DNA of 64,000 bases from an uncultured Aquimarina sp. GTDB taxonomy: Bacteria; Bacteroidota; Bacteroidia; Flavobacteriales; Flavobacteriaceae. The stretch lies in contig NZ_CANLOZ010000009.1 in NCBI RefSeq assembly GCF_947492965.1, positions 1 to 64,000 on the forward strand, read 5' to 3'. This document shows, piece after piece, positions 61,046 to 64,000 of this stretch (position 1 is its first letter; every line of letters starts with the position of its first letter). The position numbers were made by a program, and so were the translations under genes. The notes under the pieces were generated by a model. The model was not told where the DNA came from. It made no database searches and saw only the letters and a list, made by a program, of their open reading frames with translations.

Positions 61046-61759
61046 ATGTTACAAAGAAAATTTGACCAAGTTGTAAAGCAGCATTATCCTAATGCTAAGG
61101 ATGCAAAAGACACTTCTATACATTATTTAGGAAAAATGCAAAATGAACATAAACTTGATATTTCAAAAGTCTTAATGGCTACATCCGTTTGCTCAGACGA
61201 TATCAATATTCCTTCTACAACATTTTTTAATGTTTTGTTTGGTCCCTTTATCATGGGAGGACTTGGAGGAATCCCATTTGTAGGTCAGACAGGTATGACC
61301 GCTTTTGCTCACCATATTCCTGATGAAGGAAGTGCCTTTATATTTTACGGACCACATATCGGAGTAACCTTAGATGGTGATTTAGGAAAAATGTACCGTC
61401 CTAGACAAGAAGAAACAGGAAATTCTTGTGGAGCCCTGATGTTAGCACTTAGTCGACTTCAAGATTCGAACTATCAACCCGTATTGAATGAAAATGATTA
61501 CCAGCAAATGAAGCTGGAAGAGAGCTTATTACCTTACAGAAAAGACATTATTAATAGCAATAATCCACAGAAAGCTATAACGGAAGCAACCTATGAAATT
61601 ATTCATAAAAAAATTCATGAGTATGTAAAAACATGTAAGGACGAATTTCCTGTGGATAAAGTTGCTCTTTTAGGAGGAATCATCATTAATACGGATTATG
61701 GCTTAGATGATTATTTTGATGCTAAAAACTTTGAAATAATAGACCTTAAAAGTTTATAA
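61046..61759 (+). CDS. LCIB/C-type beta-carbonic anhydrase-like protein
   Basis: A 237-residue protein resembling the LCIB/C family, first known from the algal CO2-concentrating mechanism and later shown to have beta-carbonic-anhydrase-type members. Predicted zinc ligands are Cys49 (SVCSDDIN), His89 or His90 (FAHHIPDEG) and Cys128 (GNSCGALM), with Asp51 as partner. Further family segments are FIMGGLGGIPFVGQTG (about 68-83) and FIFYGPHIGVTLDGDLGK (about 98-115). Algal relatives usually have Arg after the DxxN stretch; here the residue is Ile54 or Ile55, so activity needs testing. It lies just after the strong palindrome and between two zinc-type GTPase genes, so it is probably induced on zinc shortage. 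Confidence 0.75.
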   Translation: MLQRKFDQVVKQHYPNAKDAKDTSIHYLGKMQNEHKLDISKVLMATSVCSDDINIPSTTFFNVLFGPFIMGGLGGIPFVGQTGMTAFAHHIPDEGSAFIFYGPHIGVTLDGDLGKMYRPRQEETGNSCGALMLALSRLQDSNYQPVLNENDYQQMKLEESLLPYRKDIINSNNPQKAITEATYEIIHKKIHEYVKTCKDEFPVDKVALLGGIIINTDYGLDDYFDAKNFEIIDLKSL

Positions 61760-61809
61760 TATTTTTTCTTAGACACAAGTTTTTAATTAATAAAACTATT
61801 TACACTATA

Positions 61810-62307
61810 GTGAAAAAACACCTATATTTTCTTTGTCCTACCGACTATTTAGAGTCAATTATCAATGCTACTTTTCATGAAGAGAACTATTATTATAACT
61901 CTTTAGGAAACTCTATAACATTTGATTCAGAAATGATAGGACAAATAAATAGGTTGATACAAAAGAATGATATTGGAGAAATCACCTTTGCATTATCCGA
62001 CAACAATCGTATTGTTAAAGACGCTATAAAAAACCGTCATTTTATAGATATCAAAGGTTTAAATGATTTTTATGAGCAAATTCATAAGCAGAAACAACAT
62101 TCAGATATACTTTGGCAAACAGATCATCCTTATTTTTCAGTTTTCTCATACCATTTGAATAAAAAAATTAATGAGTTACAACTTGCACTGAACACTATAT
62201 ATAAGATTCCTATAAAAATAACCGGTAAGATTTATATTAAAAAGGAAGCTATTTTTAAAAACATTTATTCTGATTTAGTTTGTGTAGACAAACATTGTCT
62301 AAACTAA
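61810..62307 (+). CDS. Unknown protein between LCIB-like and GTPase genes (GTG start)
   Basis: A 165-residue protein with a GTG start at 61810, 50 nt after the LCIB-like gene. I do not recognise the family. It starts KKHLYFLCPTDYLESIINATF, is rich in Asn, Ile and Lys, and carries two Cys near the C-terminus (LVCVDKHCLN), a possible Cys-x4-Cys metal site with His163. Position between a predicted zinc enzyme and a zinc-type GTPase suggests a role in the same response, possibly as a partner or regulator of the carbonic-anhydrase-like protein. Function unknown. Confidence 0.7.
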   Translation: MKKHLYFLCPTDYLESIINATFHEENYYYNSLGNSITFDSEMIGQINRLIQKNDIGEITFALSDNNRIVKDAIKNRHFIDIKGLNDFYEQIHKQKQHSDILWQTDHPYFSVFSYHLNKKINELQLALNTIYKIPIKITGKIYIKKEAIFKNIYSDLVCVDKHCLN

Positions 62308-62432
62308 TCTCCGAAATTCCTTCAAAAGCTAATCTCAATAGAAATTATAAGGAGAAGTATTCGTCTAATACTATAAAAAGATAGTATCTTAAACTATTAC
62401 TTAAAAACAATACCTTTTAAATTAATATCCTA

Positions 62433-63359
62433 GTGGTTAACAATAAAGAAGCCATCATAACGGTTGTAGGTTTTTTAGGAGCTGGAAAAACTACATTACT
62501 CAAACACTTATTGACTAGTTTTATCAGTAGAAATTGGGATCCATTTGTCATTCTCAATGACTATGAAAATGCCTATTTAGATGCTCAACAATTTTCTGAA
62601 CAAATTGAATTAAATAGTATTAAACCATTAAGTGGCAGTTGCATTTGCTGTAGCGGTATTGTGGAACTAAGAAATGTAATTAATAGAATTCCAGCCCGAA
62701 AAAACGGAATCACTTTAATTGAAGCTAATGGAACATCAGATGCGTGTACATTGATGGAGTTTCTCGGTGTTGGACTGAATGAACGGTTTTTACCACCGAT
62801 CCAAATATCTGTAGTGGATGCTAAAAACTGGCAACATAGAGGTGAACACAATGAATTAGAAACAAATCAAATACAGGTTTCTTCTTTAATTGTACTAACG
62901 CATATACATACTATTTCTTCAGATAGAAAAACTACTGTAGTTGAAGAATTAAAAATATTAAATCCTTTTGCGAAAATCACAACGATGGAGAATTTAAATG
63001 TTTTATCACTTCCCGAATTAGTCCCTACCAACAATAGAGCACAGCAATTTAATCATCAAAAAGCTCATTGGGCTTCTAGTTCTGTGGATTTGCCCAATCT
63101 TCCTGAAATTGATTGTATTTACAAGATTTGTGAGGCAATACCTAAAAGTATTCTGCGAATAAAAGGATGTACTAAAATAAAGAATGATAAAAACTACACC
63201 TACTTCGAAAGAAAACCTGATGGAGACGTTTATATACGACCTTTTAATGGAATACCTATAACAGGTGCTAAACTTCTTACCATTGGTCCAGGAAGTAATC
63301 CTTCTACTTTAACTGAAGCAATTGAAAACAGCATTCAAAATATAAACCATTTACTATAA
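62433..63359 (+). CDS. Short COG0523 GTPase with degenerate specificity motif
   Basis: A 308-residue G3E-family protein starting with GTG at 62433. Walker A GFLGAGKTTLLKH (about residues 13-25) and a CICC-type box (Cys70, Cys72, Cys73 in SGSCICCSG) are present. Where the first GTPase has NKVD, this protein reads THIH (156-159), so guanine selectivity may be lost or altered. A short CobW C-terminal domain follows (about 215-300). It may be a paralogue specialised for one client, such as the LCIB-like enzyme. The 125-nt gap upstream contains only a 7-bp hairpin (62368-62387). Confidence 0.82.
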   Translation: MVNNKEAIITVVGFLGAGKTTLLKHLLTSFISRNWDPFVILNDYENAYLDAQQFSEQIELNSIKPLSGSCICCSGIVELRNVINRIPARKNGITLIEANGTSDACTLMEFLGVGLNERFLPPIQISVVDAKNWQHRGEHNELETNQIQVSSLIVLTHIHTISSDRKTTVVEELKILNPFAKITTMENLNVLSLPELVPTNNRAQQFNHQKAHWASSSVDLPNLPEIDCIYKICEAIPKSILRIKGCTKIKNDKNYTYFERKPDGDVYIRPFNGIPITGAKLLTIGPGSNPSTLTEAIENSIQNINHLL

Positions 63360-63374
63360 TTGAATTAACCTGAC

Positions 63375-63390
63375 ACCAATTGCAATTGGT
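63375..63390. repeat. 16-nt perfect palindrome after the second GTPase gene
   Basis: ACCAATTG followed by CAATTGGT is a perfect palindrome starting 16 nt after the GTPase stop. It is too short and lacks a T-run to be a clear terminator; it may be a dispersed repeat or a protein-binding site. Confidence 0.4.
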
Positions 63391-63400
63391 ATTAACATAA

Positions 63401-63433
63401 AAAAATCGAGCTAAAATTACTTTCAACTCGATT
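63401..63433 (-). terminator. Terminator of the His/Met-heptad lipoprotein gene
   Basis: AATCGAG and CTCGATT form a 7-bp stem with a 16-nt loop; on the minus strand a run of T follows. It lies 30 nt past the stop of the lipoprotein gene. Confidence 0.6.
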
Positions 63434-63462
63434 CATATTTAATAATTTATATCAATAAATTA

Positions 63463-63972
63463 TTATTCTTTATCAACTTCACCTTCTTTTGCTTTTTCCT
63501 GATCTTCTTTGATCATTTTCTCATCTTCTTCCTTAATTTGCTTATGCTCAGCAGCTAGTTTTTGGTGTTCTTTTTCCATAGTCTCATGTTCTGCACTCAT
63601 AGACTCATGTTCCTTGGTCATCTGCTCTAACGTAATTTCACCAGAAACATGTTTAGCTTCAAGCTCTGCATGTTTTTCTATTAATGCTTTGTGTGCAGCG
63701 ATTAACTCACCATGTTTTGCTAAAACATCAGTGTGTTTTTTTTCGGTAATCACATGGATCGAATCGTTCTCTAATGTTTTATGCGCATTCACCATTTGTT
63801 GATGATCATCCTTCATAGCACTATGCTCTTGAGCCATTGTCTCATGAGAAGTTTCCATGGTTTTGTGTTTCTCTACCATCGCTTTGTGCTCTGGAGATTC
63901 TGCTGGGTTTTGCTTGCAAGAAACAAACAAAATTGCCGCTACTAATACTGTTAATTTACTAAGTGTTCTCAT
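63463..63972 (-). CDS. Lipoprotein built of His-x-x-Met heptads
   Basis: A 169-residue lipoprotein with signal peptide and lipobox LFVSC (Cys19). The mature protein is one long, highly charged coiled coil. From residue 29 the heptads HKAMVEK, HKTMETS, HETMAQE, HSAMKDD, HQQMVNA and HKTLEND place His at the first position and Met (or Leu) at the fourth, and the pattern resumes later (HESMSAE, HETMEKE, HQKLAAE). A 40-residue less regular segment separates the two halves. The C-terminus is Lys/Glu-rich. Regular His and Met on one face could bind copper, zinc or other metals, but this could also be simple coiled-coil packing. Function unknown; the gene is near the zinc-type locus but has its own transcript. 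Confidence 0.82.
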   Translation of the reverse strand: MRTLSKLTVLVAAILFVSCKQNPAESPEHKAMVEKHKTMETSHETMAQEHSAMKDDHQQMVNAHKTLENDSIHVITEKKHTDVLAKHGELIAAHKALIEKHAELEAKHVSGEITLEQMTKEHESMSAEHETMEKEHQKLAAEHKQIKEEDEKMIKEDQEKAKEGEVDKE

Positions 63973-64000
63973 AATATGTAGTTAAGTTTTGCGAAGTTAA

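Noticed and set aside
62368..62387. Hairpin ATACTAT/ATAGTAT as a third Zur-like operator
   Set aside because: It lacks the GCAAY-N3-RTTGC core and no -7 box stands at the matching distance.

Overview
The window looks like a chromosomal segment of a marine-type Flavobacteriaceae bacterium (Bacteroidota, Aquimarina-like; the genus is a guess). The evidence is the AT-rich composition, two proteins with type IX secretion (Por) sorting tails, several TAnnTTTG-type -7 promoter boxes, tRNA genes without an encoded CCA end, and a flexirubin pigment locus of flavobacterial architecture.

Layout. 1-22 kb is mostly housekeeping and envelope genes: a secreted PhoD-like phosphatase; a probable tamB-pfkA-mgsA operon; tsaD-rsmE; a T9SS-exported protein; a SnoaL-like protein, a DUF885 and a DUF1223 protein; then DUF4159, a TrmH-like methyltransferase, an AI-2E permease and a THUMP-like methyltransferase. 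At 19.5-22 kb a four-gene unit encodes a small protein with a Cys-Pro-Pro-Phe-Cys tail, a multi-pass membrane protein, a histidine kinase and a NarL-type regulator.

22.3-52.7 kb is a complete flexirubin (aryl polyene plus dialkylresorcinol) biosynthetic locus. Twenty-seven tightly packed minus-strand genes run from fabG (48.5 kb) to an aryl-acid ligase (22.3 kb). They provide a polyene-type ketosynthase/chain-length-factor system, two acyl carrier proteins, two dehydratases, a ketoreductase, a thioesterase, the dialkylresorcinol enzymes DarB and DarA, an ABC-2 exporter, a LolA/lipoprotein pair, an MMPL-acyltransferase fusion and several candidate ester-forming acyltransferases. An aromatic amino acid ammonia-lyase, which should make the 4-coumarate starter, and a divergent flavin enzyme with a halogenase WxWxIP signature lie at the promoter-proximal end as separate transcription units.

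52.8-56.4 kb holds two adjacent paralogous exported proteins of unknown function. At 56.6-57.8 kb three tRNA genes (Ser, Pro, Arg) are followed by an unusual tandem array: a terminator, a small GIY-YIG endonuclease gene and a 5'-truncated tRNA-Arg, repeated with an exact 352-nt period and ending in a decayed third copy. The nuclease stop codon lies inside the tRNA D-arm.

57.9-64 kb contains an ArsC-like protein, a 72-aa double-glycine-leader peptide with six cysteines, a MogA-like protein, and an apparent zinc-response locus. Two COG0523 GTPases, an LCIB/C-type carbonic anhydrase-like protein and an unknown protein are preceded by two inverted repeats of the same design (GCAAY-N3-RTTGC). In both repeats the right half-site supplies the -33 TTG exactly 18 nt upstream of a -7-like box, which suggests repression by a Fur-family (Zur-like) regulator. 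The window ends with a lipoprotein made of His-x-x-Met heptads.

The most novel items are the tRNA/GIY-YIG array, the putative zinc-regulated LCIB carbonic anhydrase operon, the orphan GG-leader peptide, and the Cys-tail protein encoded with a two-component system.
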